Shown piece by piece: positions 27,014-34,623 of a DNA stretch of 53,165 bases. The DNA comes from Microbacterium sp. (GTDB lineage: Bacteria > Actinomycetota > Actinomycetes > Actinomycetales > Microbacteriaceae): assembly GCF_011620715.1 (NCBI RefSeq), contig NZ_WOYP01000023.1, positions 1 to 53,165 on the forward strand, in the 5' to 3' direction. The stretch's first letter is position 1. The number at the start of each line of letters is the position of its first letter. A program made the translations under genes and the position numbers. The notes beneath the pieces are model-generated. The model saw nothing but the letters and a program-made list of their open reading frames with translations, had not been told where the DNA came from and did not search any database.

Positions 27014-27970
27014 TCAGACGACCACGCGGGCGTAAGGCATCCGTTCCTGCATCACGGCGATCGCCTCGGGGTTGGTGTCGACCAGAACGGCGTCGCGCCC
27101 GAGCGCCGAGGCGACCGCTCCGGTTGTGCCGCTGCCTGCGAACAGGTCGAGCACCCGGTCACCCGGGCGGCTGGATGCCGCGACGATGCGCCGCAGCACC
27201 CCCTCGGGCTTCTGCGTCGGATAGCCCGTCTTCTCGCGTCCGGTTGTGGGCACGATCGTGTGCCACCACACGTCGGTGGGAAGCTTGCCGCGCGCAGCCT
27301 TCTCGGCGGTGACCAAGCCCGGCGCCATGTAGGGCTCGCGGTCGACCGTCTCGGAATCGAACCAGTACGCAGCGGGGTTCTTGACGTACACGAGGATCGT
27401 GTCGTGCTTGGTCGGCCAGCGCTTGCGCGTCTTCGCGCCGTAGTCGTAGGCCCAGATGAGCTCGTTGAGGAAGCATTGGCGGCCGAAGAGCGCATCCATG
27501 AGCACCTTCGCGTAGTGCGCCTCGCGGTAGTCGAGGTGCAGGTACAGCGTGCCGTCGTCGGCGAGCAGCCGCCACGCCTGGATGAGCCGGGGCTCGAGGA
27601 AGCCCCAGTAGTCGTCGAACCGGTCGTCGTACGTGCGCAGGTCGCCTCGCAGCCGCTCATACTCGCGGCCGTGGAAGCCGCGTCGGACCACCGCGCCGGT
27701 CTCTTCGGGTGCGGAACGCAGGACCTCTGGTGCGGATTCTGCTTTCTGAGACGGCAGCAGCCCCGCGGCAGCCGATTCTTCCTGCGTTGCGTCCGCGGCG
27801 GGGCGGTACTGGGCGGTCTCGAGCGCTCTGCCCTGCACGCGGCCCGTGTTGAACGGCGGGTCCAGGTAGATCAGGGTGAACGACCCGTCGGCGAACCCGG
27901 CGGCCACCGCGAGGTTGTCGCCGTGGTAGATCGTGACCGAGCCTCGTTCCCCAGGCCCCGGATCGCTCAC
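27014..27970 (-). CDS. Orphan site-specific DNA methyltransferase (beta class, N6-A/N4-C)
   Basis: This 318-residue enzyme transfers methyl groups from S-adenosylmethionine to DNA bases. Catalytic motif IV DPPF (residues 37-40) comes before the cofactor-binding motif I DLFAGSGTTG (about 275-284), an order typical of the beta class. A variable region of about 60 residues near residue 45-105 may hold part of target recognition. The GTG start at 27970 overlaps the lipoate ligase stop by four bases. No restriction endonuclease is adjacent, so it may serve regulation or strand marking. The recognition sequence is unknown. Confidence 0.88.
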   Translation of the reverse strand: MSDPGPGERGSVTIYHGDNLAVAAGFADGSFTLIYLDPPFNTGRVQGRALETAQYRPAADATQEESAAAGLLPSQKAESAPEVLRSAPEETGAVVRRGFHGREYERLRGDLRTYDDRFDDYWGFLEPRLIQAWRLLADDGTLYLHLDYREAHYAKVLMDALFGRQCFLNELIWAYDYGAKTRKRWPTKHDTILVYVKNPAAYWFDSETVDREPYMAPGLVTAEKAARGKLPTDVWWHTIVPTTGREKTGYPTQKPEGVLRRIVAASSRPGDRVLDLFAGSGTTGAVASALGRDAVLVDTNPEAIAVMQERMPYARVVV

Positions 27971-29016
27971 GGAACCCGGTGCAGCCACGGCTGCGTCGCG
28001 AACTTGGACTCGACCAGAGCCTCGGCGTCGGCGTACTCGTCGTCGCTGATGGTGCCCGGCACGGCGCCGTAGAGCCTCGCGAACGTGTCGATGAAGCGCT
28101 CGATGATGGCCTCGCGCGGCAGCCCGGTCTGACGCCGCAGCGGATCCACGCGTTTGGCTGCCGAGACGGTGCCCTTGTCGCTGAGCTTCTCGCGCCCGAT
28201 GCGCAGCACCTCGGTCATCACCTGACCGTCCATGTCGTAGCTGAGGGTCGCATGGTGCAGCACTCCCCCGTTCGCCAGCCGCTTCTGGGCGGCACCGCCG
28301 ATCTTGCCCTGCGGCGAGGCGATGTCGTTGAGGGGCTGGTAGGTCGCCTCGATGCCGAGCGAGCGCAGCGCCTGCAGCACCCATTCATCGAGGAAGGCGT
28401 ACGAGTCGGCGAAGGTCATTCCGGCGACGAGGGATGCCGGCACATACAGCGAATACGTGACGATCGAGTTCGCGCCCATCATCATGGCGCCACCACCCGA
28501 GATACGGCGGACGACGTCGTAACCGTGCCGGGCCGCTCCCTCGGGATCGACCTCGTTGCGATACGACTGGAACGAGCCGATCACGACCGCCGATTCGTTC
28601 CACTCCCACAGCCGCAGCGTCGGGCGGCGCAGCCCATCCCCGACCCGGGTGGTGAGCACTTCATCGAGCGCCAGGTTCATCCTCGGCGAGACGGGCCTCT
28701 CGTGCACGATCTCCCAGTCGAAATCGCGCCAGCCGGGGGCGGTGACCAGCGCGCGCCGCACGGCCGTGCCGACCGCCTCGGGCGTGAAGCCGAGCAGCTG
28801 CGCGCCCTCGGGCAGGGCCGCTCGCACGGCCGTCGCGATGGCAACGGCATCCGATTCGATCGGCAGGCCGTTGACGGCGGCATCGATGTCCTCGAGAGCG
28901 CTGTCGGGCTCGAGGAAGAAGTCTCCGGCGAGGCGGAACTCGGCGATCCTGCCGTCGCGCTCCTCGAGGTCGACGACGACCAGCTTTCCTCCGGGCACCT
29001 TGTATTCACCGTGCAT
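27967..29016 (-). CDS. lplA: Lipoate-protein ligase with the small accessory domain at the N-terminus
   Basis: Attaches lipoate to lipoyl domains of 2-oxoacid dehydrogenases and the glycine cleavage H protein. In this 349-residue protein, residues about 5-80 carry the GDFF signature of the small LplA accessory domain, normally C-terminal. The ligase core follows, with RRISGGGAMM and GKIGGAAQKR (lysine for the adenylate). The order is therefore reversed relative to E. coli LplA. A TAGGCT seven bases before the ATG suggests its own leaderless promoter, although a hydrolase gene precedes it by 30 bases. It overlaps the downstream methyltransferase start. Confidence 0.88.
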   Translation of the reverse strand: MHGEYKVPGGKLVVVDLEERDGRIAEFRLAGDFFLEPDSALEDIDAAVNGLPIESDAVAIATAVRAALPEGAQLLGFTPEAVGTAVRRALVTAPGWRDFDWEIVHERPVSPRMNLALDEVLTTRVGDGLRRPTLRLWEWNESAVVIGSFQSYRNEVDPEGAARHGYDVVRRISGGGAMMMGANSIVTYSLYVPASLVAGMTFADSYAFLDEWVLQALRSLGIEATYQPLNDIASPQGKIGGAAQKRLANGGVLHHATLSYDMDGQVMTEVLRIGREKLSDKGTVSAAKRVDPLRRQTGLPREAIIERFIDTFARLYGAVPGTISDDEYADAEALVESKFATQPWLHRVP

Positions 29017-29023
29017 GGGACTC

Positions 29024-29029
29024 AGCCTA
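29024..29029 (-). promoter_or_regulatory. Leaderless -10 element of lplA
   Basis: TAGGCT on the minus strand, seven bases before the ATG at 29016. It lies between the hydrolase stop and lplA. Confidence 0.45.
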
Positions 29030-29046
29030 TGCGCGCCGGCCCGCCC

Positions 29047-29898
29047 TCAGTCGCGAGCGGGAAAGCGCGCGTCGAGCCAGGCGAGGAGATCGGCGCGCAC
29101 CTTGTCCTGCCCGATCTCGTGGAAGATCTCGTGGCGCATGCCGGGATACACGAATGTCGTCACGTCAGTGAAGCCGGAGCGGGTGCGGTAGGCATCGGCA
29201 AGCTTGTGCACGCTGATCGGGCCGCCCACCGTGTCTTCACGACCCACCATGAGCAGGGTCGGGATGTCGCGGCCGAGGTTCTTCTTCGGCTTGCCCATCA
29301 GCCGGGCGGCATCGACCGGCCCGAAGAGCGTGAGCAGCGGCGTCGACGTCGTGAGCGGATCGTCGAGGAATGCCTGGCCGACCGAAAGGTCGGTCGAGAG
29401 CCACTCGGTCCCCATCGCGTCCTTGTGCTTCCACGGGCCGTTGAGGTCTCCTGAGTTGAGCGAGCCCGGCCAGCGCAGGGCCGAACCGCTCAGGATCACC
29501 GCGTCGTAGGCGTCGGGGTGGTCGTTGACCAGCATCTGGGCGAGGAATGATCCCCACGAGTGACCGAGCAGGATCAGGGGCAGACCCGGGTTCTCGCCGC
29601 GGATGAGCTCGGTGAACTGCCACACCGCCGCGAGCGTCGCCGGAAGTCCGCCCGGTCCGAGCTTTCCGAGCTTGGTCGGATCATCGCCGTGCTGCTTGAG
29701 CCCGGTGCGGCCGTGGCCGCGATGATCGTCGGCGTACACGGAGTATCCGGCGGCGGTGAGGGCGTCGATCAGGGCGACATAGCGCCCGGCGTGCTCCCCG
29801 ACGCCATGGGCCAGCTGCACCACACCTCGCGCAGCGGCCTGGGCGGGGTGGACGTCGTAGACGATCGCGATGCCGTGTGCATCGATGAACTCGGGCAT
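29047..29898 (-). CDS. Alpha/beta hydrolase, monoacylglycerol lipase-like
   Basis: This 283-residue serine hydrolase has LAHGVGEHAGRY (oxyanion motif HGxGEH typical of monoglyceride lipases), nucleophile elbow GHSWG, acid in MVGREDTVGG and histidine in GMRHEIFHE. No signal peptide is present. It probably cleaves a lipid or ester inside the cell; the substrate is uncertain. It is the first of three same-strand genes (hydrolase, lplA, methyltransferase). TATACT lies seven bases before its ATG. Confidence 0.88.
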   Translation of the reverse strand: MPEFIDAHGIAIVYDVHPAQAAARGVVQLAHGVGEHAGRYVALIDALTAAGYSVYADDHRGHGRTGLKQHGDDPTKLGKLGPGGLPATLAAVWQFTELIRGENPGLPLILLGHSWGSFLAQMLVNDHPDAYDAVILSGSALRWPGSLNSGDLNGPWKHKDAMGTEWLSTDLSVGQAFLDDPLTTSTPLLTLFGPVDAARLMGKPKKNLGRDIPTLLMVGREDTVGGPISVHKLADAYRTRSGFTDVTTFVYPGMRHEIFHEIGQDKVRADLLAWLDARFPARD

Positions 29899-29905
29899 GG
29901 GGCCG

Positions 29906-29911
29906 AGTATA
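29906..29911 (-). promoter_or_regulatory. -10 element of the monoacylglycerol lipase-like gene
   Basis: TATACT on the minus strand, seven bases before the ATG at 29898, giving a leaderless start. Confidence 0.5.
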
Positions 29912-29965
29912 GGTTCCCTCGACCCGACGGATGCTTCGCGAGAAGAGCCGGCTGAAGACCCTGAA

Positions 29966-29996
29966 TATCCTTAGCAAGGATAATGAACTATGCTAA
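29966..29996. promoter_or_regulatory. Candidate MarR operator upstream of the marR/MFS pair
   Basis: 29966-29982 is a perfect palindrome with 7-base arms (TATCCTT/AAGGATA) around AGC. TTAGCA (29971-29976) is also repeated in inverted form at 29991-29996. The sites cover the promoter and end seven bases before the ATG of marR. Autorepression by MarR is the expected role. Confidence 0.6.
29989..29994 (+). promoter_or_regulatory. -10 element of the marR gene
   Basis: TATGCT, eight bases before the ATG at 30003 and overlapping the inverted repeat. Confidence 0.5.
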
Positions 29997-30002
29997 GTAT
30001 CA

Positions 30003-30446
30003 ATGACCGAGAACGCAGCATCCCCCCACGACCTTTCGCGCGAGGCATCCGATCTGCGTATCGCCACGTTCCGGCTCGCCCGTCGCATGCGCACGCACCG
30101 CGCCGTCGACTCGATGAGTGACGGCCAGTTCGCCGTCCTCGCGGGCCTGTTCATCCACGGCCCGCACACCCTCACCGCTCTCGCCGACCGCGAGCGCGTC
30201 TCGGCCCCGGCGATGAACCGCACGGTGAACTGCCTGCAGGATGCCGGGTACATCACGCGCAGCGCGGACGAGCGCGACGGCCGTAAGGTCGTCATCGACC
30301 TCACCGACGAAGGTCGGGCTGTCGTGGACGAGACCGCGCGCCGCCGCGACGCCTGGGTCGAGGAGGCCCTCGCCGAGATCGAGCCCGACGAACGCGAGGT
30401 CCTCACGAAGGCCGCCGCGATCATGCAGCGGATGGTTGCCCGATGA
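30003..30446 (+). CDS. MarR family transcriptional regulator
   Basis: This 147-residue winged-helix protein has the MarR core: TALADRERVSAPAMNRTVNCLQDAGYI as the recognition region and RSADERDGRKVVIDLTDEGR as the wing. It overlaps the downstream MFS exporter gene by four bases (ATGA), so the two are translated together. Palindromes in its promoter suggest it represses the pair until a toxic compound binds. The inducer is unknown. Confidence 0.9.
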   Translation: MTENAASPHDLSREASDLRIATFRLARRMRTHRAVDSMSDGQFAVLAGLFIHGPHTLTALADRERVSAPAMNRTVNCLQDAGYITRSADERDGRKVVIDLTDEGRAVVDETARRRDAWVEEALAEIEPDEREVLTKAAAIMQRMVAR

Positions 30447-31945
30447 TCCCCTCGTCCCCTTCACGCGCCGCCGGCGCGTCGGGCCGAGCTTCCGGTCGGG
30501 GCGCCCCGGCCATGTTCCGTTCGTTCTCAGTGTTCAACTACCGCGTCTGGTTCACCGGCGCGCTCGTGTCGAACATCGGGGCCTGGATGCAGGCGACCGC
30601 GCAGAACTGGGTGGTGCTCACCGAGCTCACCGACAACGACGCCGCCGCGATGGGCGCCACGATGGCGCTGCAGTTCGCACCGCAGCTCCTGCTGGTCGGC
30701 GTGACCGGCTGGGTGGCCGACCGCTTCGATCGCCGCAAGCTGCTGATGGTGACGCAGGGCATCCTGCTGCTGCTCGCCGTCGCGCTCGGCGTCATGATCC
30801 TCACGGGCATGATGACCCTGCCGATCATGTACGGCTTCGCGCTCGCGCTCGGGGTCGTCACGGCGTTCGACAACCCCGCGCGGCAGGCTTTCGTCTCCGA
30901 CGTCGTCACCCGCGAGAACGCCTCGAACGCCGTCGCCTTGAACGCGGCATCCTTCAACGGAGCCCGCATGATCGGTCCCGCGGTCGCCGGCGTGCTCATC
31001 GTCGCGGTCGGCACCGGCTGGGTCTTCCTGGTGAACGCGGTCACGTTCCTCGGCATGATCGTCGCGCTCGTGCTCATCCGGCCCCACGAGCTCGTGCCGC
31101 GCGTGCACACCGCCGGCGCCTCGCGCCTCGCCGACGGATTCCGGTACGTCGGCCGGCGCCCCGACCTGATCGTGATCTTCGCGATGGTGTTCCTGGTCGG
31201 CGCGTTCGGCATGAACTTCCCGATCTTCGCATCGACGATGGCCCTCGAGTTCGGGCGGGATGCCGACGGGTTCGGCCTGCTGAGCTCGATCCTCGCGATC
31301 GGTTCGCTGGCAGGAGCGCTGCTGGCCGCACGGCGCGACCGGGCGCGACTTCGGGTGGTGGTCGGAGGCACGCTGCTGTTCGCCGTAGCGGCCGGGGTCT
31401 CGTCGATCATGCCCGGCTACTGGGCATATGCCGCGACACTCATGTTCACCGGCTTCGCCGTGGTCACCATGCTCACGACCGCGAACGGCTATGTGCAGAC
31501 CACGACCGACCCCGCCCTGCGCGGGCGCGTGCTCGCGCTGTACATGGCGATCCTGATGGGCGGCACCCCGATCGGCGCGCCGATCGTGGGCTGGGTCGCC
31601 GCTGAGTTCGGGCCGCGCATGGCGATCCTCGTGGGCGCCGCTGCCGCGCTGGTCGCCTTCGCGATCGGATCGATCTGGCTGCTCGCCTCCGGGCGCGTGA
31701 AGCGCGACGAGTCGCGGAGATTCCGCCTGACGATCGACGAGACACTGCCCCTGCGGGTCATCGCCCCGGCGCCCGCAGAGTTCTCGGCGGAGCTCGCCTC
31801 GACGGCCCCGATCCGCCTGCCGGACGCTCCCGACCGCGCGGGGCGCAATCCCTCCCTCGGGGCGCAGGTTTCACGCCCCAGCGGCAGAACCGCGCCCCAG
31901 ACCCCGGTCGCCAAGCGCGCGAGCGCCCCTGTCGCGCGTCCGTAG
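30443..31945 (+). CDS. MFS exporter (EntS/multidrug type)
   Basis: This 500-residue protein has about twelve membrane helices. Features of the EntS-like exporter branch are FRSFSVFNYRVWFTGALVSNIGAWMQ at the first helix and GWVADRFDRRKLL in the helix 2-3 loop. A hydrophilic Arg/Pro-rich tail of about 90 residues follows the last helix and should be cytoplasmic. The start overlaps the marR stop, indicating a drug- or metabolite-responsive efflux operon. The substrate is unknown. Confidence 0.9.
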   Translation: MIPSSPSRAAGASGRASGRGAPAMFRSFSVFNYRVWFTGALVSNIGAWMQATAQNWVVLTELTDNDAAAMGATMALQFAPQLLLVGVTGWVADRFDRRKLLMVTQGILLLLAVALGVMILTGMMTLPIMYGFALALGVVTAFDNPARQAFVSDVVTRENASNAVALNAASFNGARMIGPAVAGVLIVAVGTGWVFLVNAVTFLGMIVALVLIRPHELVPRVHTAGASRLADGFRYVGRRPDLIVIFAMVFLVGAFGMNFPIFASTMALEFGRDADGFGLLSSILAIGSLAGALLAARRDRARLRVVVGGTLLFAVAAGVSSIMPGYWAYAATLMFTGFAVVTMLTTANGYVQTTTDPALRGRVLALYMAILMGGTPIGAPIVGWVAAEFGPRMAILVGAAAALVAFAIGSIWLLASGRVKRDESRRFRLTIDETLPLRVIAPAPAEFSAELASTAPIRLPDAPDRAGRNPSLGAQVSRPSGRTAPQTPVAKRASAPVARP

Positions 31946-32138
31946 CGGCAGGGACCAGCAGCGCTGCGGGCGCTTCGGGGCGCGGCACGATGACTTCGAC
32001 CGAGGCTGCCGCGCGGTCACGGCCGAGATGAGCTCGGAGGCGGTTGCCATGTGCGAGGCGATCGCGGATGCCGCAGCATCCGCTTCGCCGCCCTCACCGC
32101 GCATGACGGGCCTGACGCACAGAGAACTCGCAGACCCC

Positions 32139-32144
32139 TATGCT
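32139..32144 (+). promoter_or_regulatory. Leaderless -10 element of the small membrane protein gene
   Basis: TATGCT, seven bases before the ATG at 32152. The alternative ATG at 32140 falls inside this element, so it cannot be transcribed and is not the start. Confidence 0.5.
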
Positions 32145-32151
32145 AAGCGAC

Positions 32152-32544
32152 ATGACCCCTTTCACATCAATCACTCAGCAAGCTGACGTCACCGCCCTCC
32201 AGACCACGTACGGCATCATCGGCCTCATCGTCTACATCATCACCGTCGTCGCCCTCTGGAAGGTCTTCACCAAGGCGGGCTACCCGGGCTGGCTTGCCAT
32301 CATCCCGATCGTGAACCTCTTCATCCTCGTCAAGATCGCCGGATTCTCGGCCTGGCTGGGACTGCTGTACCTGATCCCGATCGTCAACCTCATCTTCCAC
32401 ATCATCGTGTCGCTGCGCGTCGGCAAGGGCTTCGGCAAGGGAGCCGGCTTCTCGATCTTCCTGCTGTGGCTGTTCTCCTTCATCGGCTACCTGATTCTCG
32501 GATTCGGCTCCGACACGTACGACAAGGCACGCATCGCCGCGTGA
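32152..32544 (+). CDS. Small multi-pass membrane protein (DUF5684-like)
   Basis: This 130-residue protein has about three or four hydrophobic helices. The motif KAGYPGWLAIIPIVNLFILVKIAG is typical of DUF5684-type proteins, found alone or next to membrane peptidase genes. Its function is not known. The ATG at 32152 is chosen from the promoter position. A strong hairpin follows the stop. Confidence 0.8.
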   Translation: MTPFTSITQQADVTALQTTYGIIGLIVYIITVVALWKVFTKAGYPGWLAIIPIVNLFILVKIAGFSAWLGLLYLIPIVNLIFHIIVSLRVGKGFGKGAGFSIFLLWLFSFIGYLILGFGSDTYDKARIAA

Positions 32545-32559
32545 CGCTCTGATCGCCCT

Positions 32560-32591
32560 GGGCGCGTCCGGCCGCCAGGCCGGGCGCGCCC
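32560..32591 (+). terminator. GC-rich hairpin terminator after the small membrane protein gene
   Basis: Two 14-base arms (32560-32573 and 32578-32591) pair with a single G-U and a four-base loop, starting 16 bases after the stop codon. The following tract is pyrimidine-rich rather than a full T run, as is common in high-GC actinobacteria. Confidence 0.65.
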
Positions 32592-32619
32592 TTCCTCCGC
32601 CTGCGGCGACCACGGCATC

Positions 32620-32680
32620 CCGAGTGCACGACCTGACTTCGACTGCACGGGCTGGGCGCGGCGCGAAGCCGTGCACTCGG
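32620..32680. repeat. 11-bp inverted repeat, REP-like
   Basis: Positions 32620-32630 and 32670-32680 are exact inverted copies containing GTGCAC. They sit in the 156-base gap between convergent genes. The layout is similar to the longer inverted pair near 16413. Function is unknown. Confidence 0.5.
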
Positions 32681-32700
32681 CGCGGGGGTGCCGCGACCGG

Positions 32701-33546
32701 CTACGCCTCGCGCGTGATCGTCACCTTCACGTGCAGCTGGGACTTGGACGGGCCCGCGTACACACCGCGCAGCGGGGGCACATCGTTGTAGTCGCGGCCG
32801 CGGCCGACGAGCACGTGACGGTCGCCGATGTCGATGTTGTTGGTCGGGTCGAAACCCTGCCAGTCGCCCGCGAACCACTCGACCCAGGCATGCGACTCGC
32901 CCGTGACGGGAACGCCGACATCGGCATCCGGTCGCGGGTGCAGGTAGCCCGAGACGTAGCGGGCCGGGATGCCGACCTCGCGGAGCGCGCCGAGGGTGAT
33001 GTGCGCGATGTCCTGGCAGACGCCCTTGCGCGCGTCCCACGCCTCGGCCGCGGTGGAGTGCACGCCGGTGATGCCGTGCATGTACTCGACGGCGTTGCCG
33101 ATCGCCATCGAGATCCCCTGCGCCGCCGCACCGGGACTTTCGTGCTGCGCGGCGATCGACCGGGCGATCTCGGCGACCTCGGGATGCGGCTTGGTGCGCG
33201 CGCTCTGTCCCATCTGCTCGACAGTGGCGATCGACCGGGCGGCCTCGGCGTTCAGCTGGTCCCACGAGATGTCGGGGTGCGTCATCGGGCGCGGTCGCAC
33301 CTCGACGAGCGAGCGCGCCGAGATCGTCAGCGAGGCGTGCGGTGACAGCACGTCGAATGCGGCCACCCGGGTGCCGAAGTAGTCGACATACTGGTTGACC
33401 GACGTCGACGGCTCGATCTCGAGCGACGAGCTCAGCACGAACTGGCTGTCGGTCGAGTTCGGCAGCATCCTGGCCTCGTTGTAGGACGCCGAGACATCGC
33501 CCTCGTAAGAGAAGCCTGTGGTGTGCTCGATGCGGAGTCTTTTCAC
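32701..33546 (-). CDS. Transglutaminase-like protein of the ATP-grasp/alpha-E cluster
   Basis: This 281-residue protein has a beta-rich N-terminal transglutaminase-associated domain (starting RIEHTTGFSYEG) and a papain-like core. The likely triad is Cys in GVCQDIAHI, His in ESHAWVEW and Asp in FDPTNN. No signal peptide is present. It is the third gene after the circularly permuted ATP-grasp and alpha-E genes. This trio is widely conserved and predicted to make or break amide/peptide bonds, but the substrate is not established. The start is GTG at 33546. Confidence 0.88.
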   Translation of the reverse strand: MKRLRIEHTTGFSYEGDVSASYNEARMLPNSTDSQFVLSSSLEIEPSTSVNQYVDYFGTRVAAFDVLSPHASLTISARSLVEVRPRPMTHPDISWDQLNAEAARSIATVEQMGQSARTKPHPEVAEIARSIAAQHESPGAAAQGISMAIGNAVEYMHGITGVHSTAAEAWDARKGVCQDIAHITLGALREVGIPARYVSGYLHPRPDADVGVPVTGESHAWVEWFAGDWQGFDPTNNIDIGDRHVLVGRGRDYNDVPPLRGVYAGPSKSQLHVKVTITREA

Positions 33547-33606
33547 GATCTCTGCTCCCGCGGTTTCACGGTTGTCGCCTCAGCGGTCGGTGAGCGTGTC
33601 GAACCA

Positions 33607-34539
33607 TCACGAGATCTCTCCGATCCAGCTGGGTTCCGCCTGCGTCGGGAAGAAGCGGGCCTTGATCGCCTCGGATGCCTCACGCGTCACCTTCTGGACG
33701 CGCTCCATGTGCTCCGGCAGCTCCCCCAGGATCTCGCTGACCGGTCGGTACTCGAGATCGTTGCGGATCTGCCCGAGCGCTCGCAGCACCGTGTTGGAGT
33801 GGCCGACGCGGTCGGCGCGCGGATCGATCGCGCTCATGCAGTCCTCCGCGCGGGAGATCGAGTAGATGATCGAGCGCGGGAACAGTCGGTCCAGCAGCAG
33901 GAACTCCGCGGCGTTCTTGGCGCTGGGCATCCCGCGATACGTGCGCAGATAGGCCTCGTACGCGCCGCACGAGCGCAGGATCGTCGTCCACGATGGGCCG
34001 GATGCCTCGGTGAGCGAACGTGTCGCGAGCAGCCGCGCGGTCATGTCGGCGCGCTCGATGCTGCGGCCGAGGGTGAAGAACTGCCACGCCTCGTCACGGC
34101 TGGTCGACGAATCGACGATGCCGACCGCGAGCGCCGAGCGCTCCCGCACCCACTGGAAGAAGCCGTGCACCTTGTCGGTCTGCAGGCGGCGCGGCATCCG
34201 GGAATTGGTCGTGTTGAGCGTTTCCCAGAGTTCCGTCGAGACGATCTCGCGTGCCCGACGGGCGTTCTCGCGTGCCGCTGTGAGTGCGTAGGCGATGGAT
34301 GCCGGATTCCCCCGGTCGACGGCGAGCTTGGCGAGCACGTCATCACGCCGGACGATCTCGCCGGGCGCGGGCGGCTGGGACCCCATGACCAGCAGAAGCG
34401 ACCGGCACGCGGTGTCCTCGTCGATCCAGGGGTCCTCGAGCAGCAGTTGGAGGTGCACGTCGAGGATGCGCGCCGTTCCATCGGCACGCTCGATGTAGCG
34501 CCCGATCCAGAACAGGCTTTCGGCGATGCGACTCAACAC
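33607..34539 (-). CDS. Alpha-E domain protein (DUF403)
   Basis: This 310-residue all-helical protein begins VLSRIAESLFWIGRYIERADGTAR, the signature start of the alpha-E family, and later has RSIERADMTARLL and GMPSAKNAAEFLLLDRLFPRS. It is always found with the circularly permuted ATP-grasp protein and probably works in a complex with it; no reaction is known. I chose the GTG at 34539. The sequence upstream in frame is an inserted repeat that duplicates this start region, so the longer frame from 34626 is an artefact. Confidence 0.88.
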   Translation of the reverse strand: MLSRIAESLFWIGRYIERADGTARILDVHLQLLLEDPWIDEDTACRSLLLVMGSQPPAPGEIVRRDDVLAKLAVDRGNPASIAYALTAARENARRAREIVSTELWETLNTTNSRMPRRLQTDKVHGFFQWVRERSALAVGIVDSSTSRDEAWQFFTLGRSIERADMTARLLATRSLTEASGPSWTTILRSCGAYEAYLRTYRGMPSAKNAAEFLLLDRLFPRSIIYSISRAEDCMSAIDPRADRVGHSNTVLRALGQIRNDLEYRPVSEILGELPEHMERVQKVTREASEAIKARFFPTQAEPSWIGEIS

Positions 34540-34623
34540 GACGGGAGACCCTTCTCCGCGGCGGTTCCTGAGTAGCGCGCGCAGCGCGCGTATCGAAGGG
34601 CGGCGATGCGACTCAACACGACG
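34521..34623. repeat. 23-base direct repeat flanking a REP-like insert at the alpha-E gene start
   Basis: Positions 34521-34543 and 34601-34623 are identical. The 57 bases between them contain a GCGCGC-rich palindrome with CTGAGTAGC and TATCGAAGGG, which resembles repeats elsewhere in this window. The left copy carries the alpha-E start (GTGTTGA), the right copy the ATP-grasp stop (TGTTGA). The two genes once probably overlapped here, and an 80-base step separated them. Confidence 0.8.

Noticed and set aside
27971-28384. N-terminal extension of the methyltransferase
   Set aside because: It is antisense-like, out-of-frame reading of lplA; the GTG at 27970 gives the normal family start.
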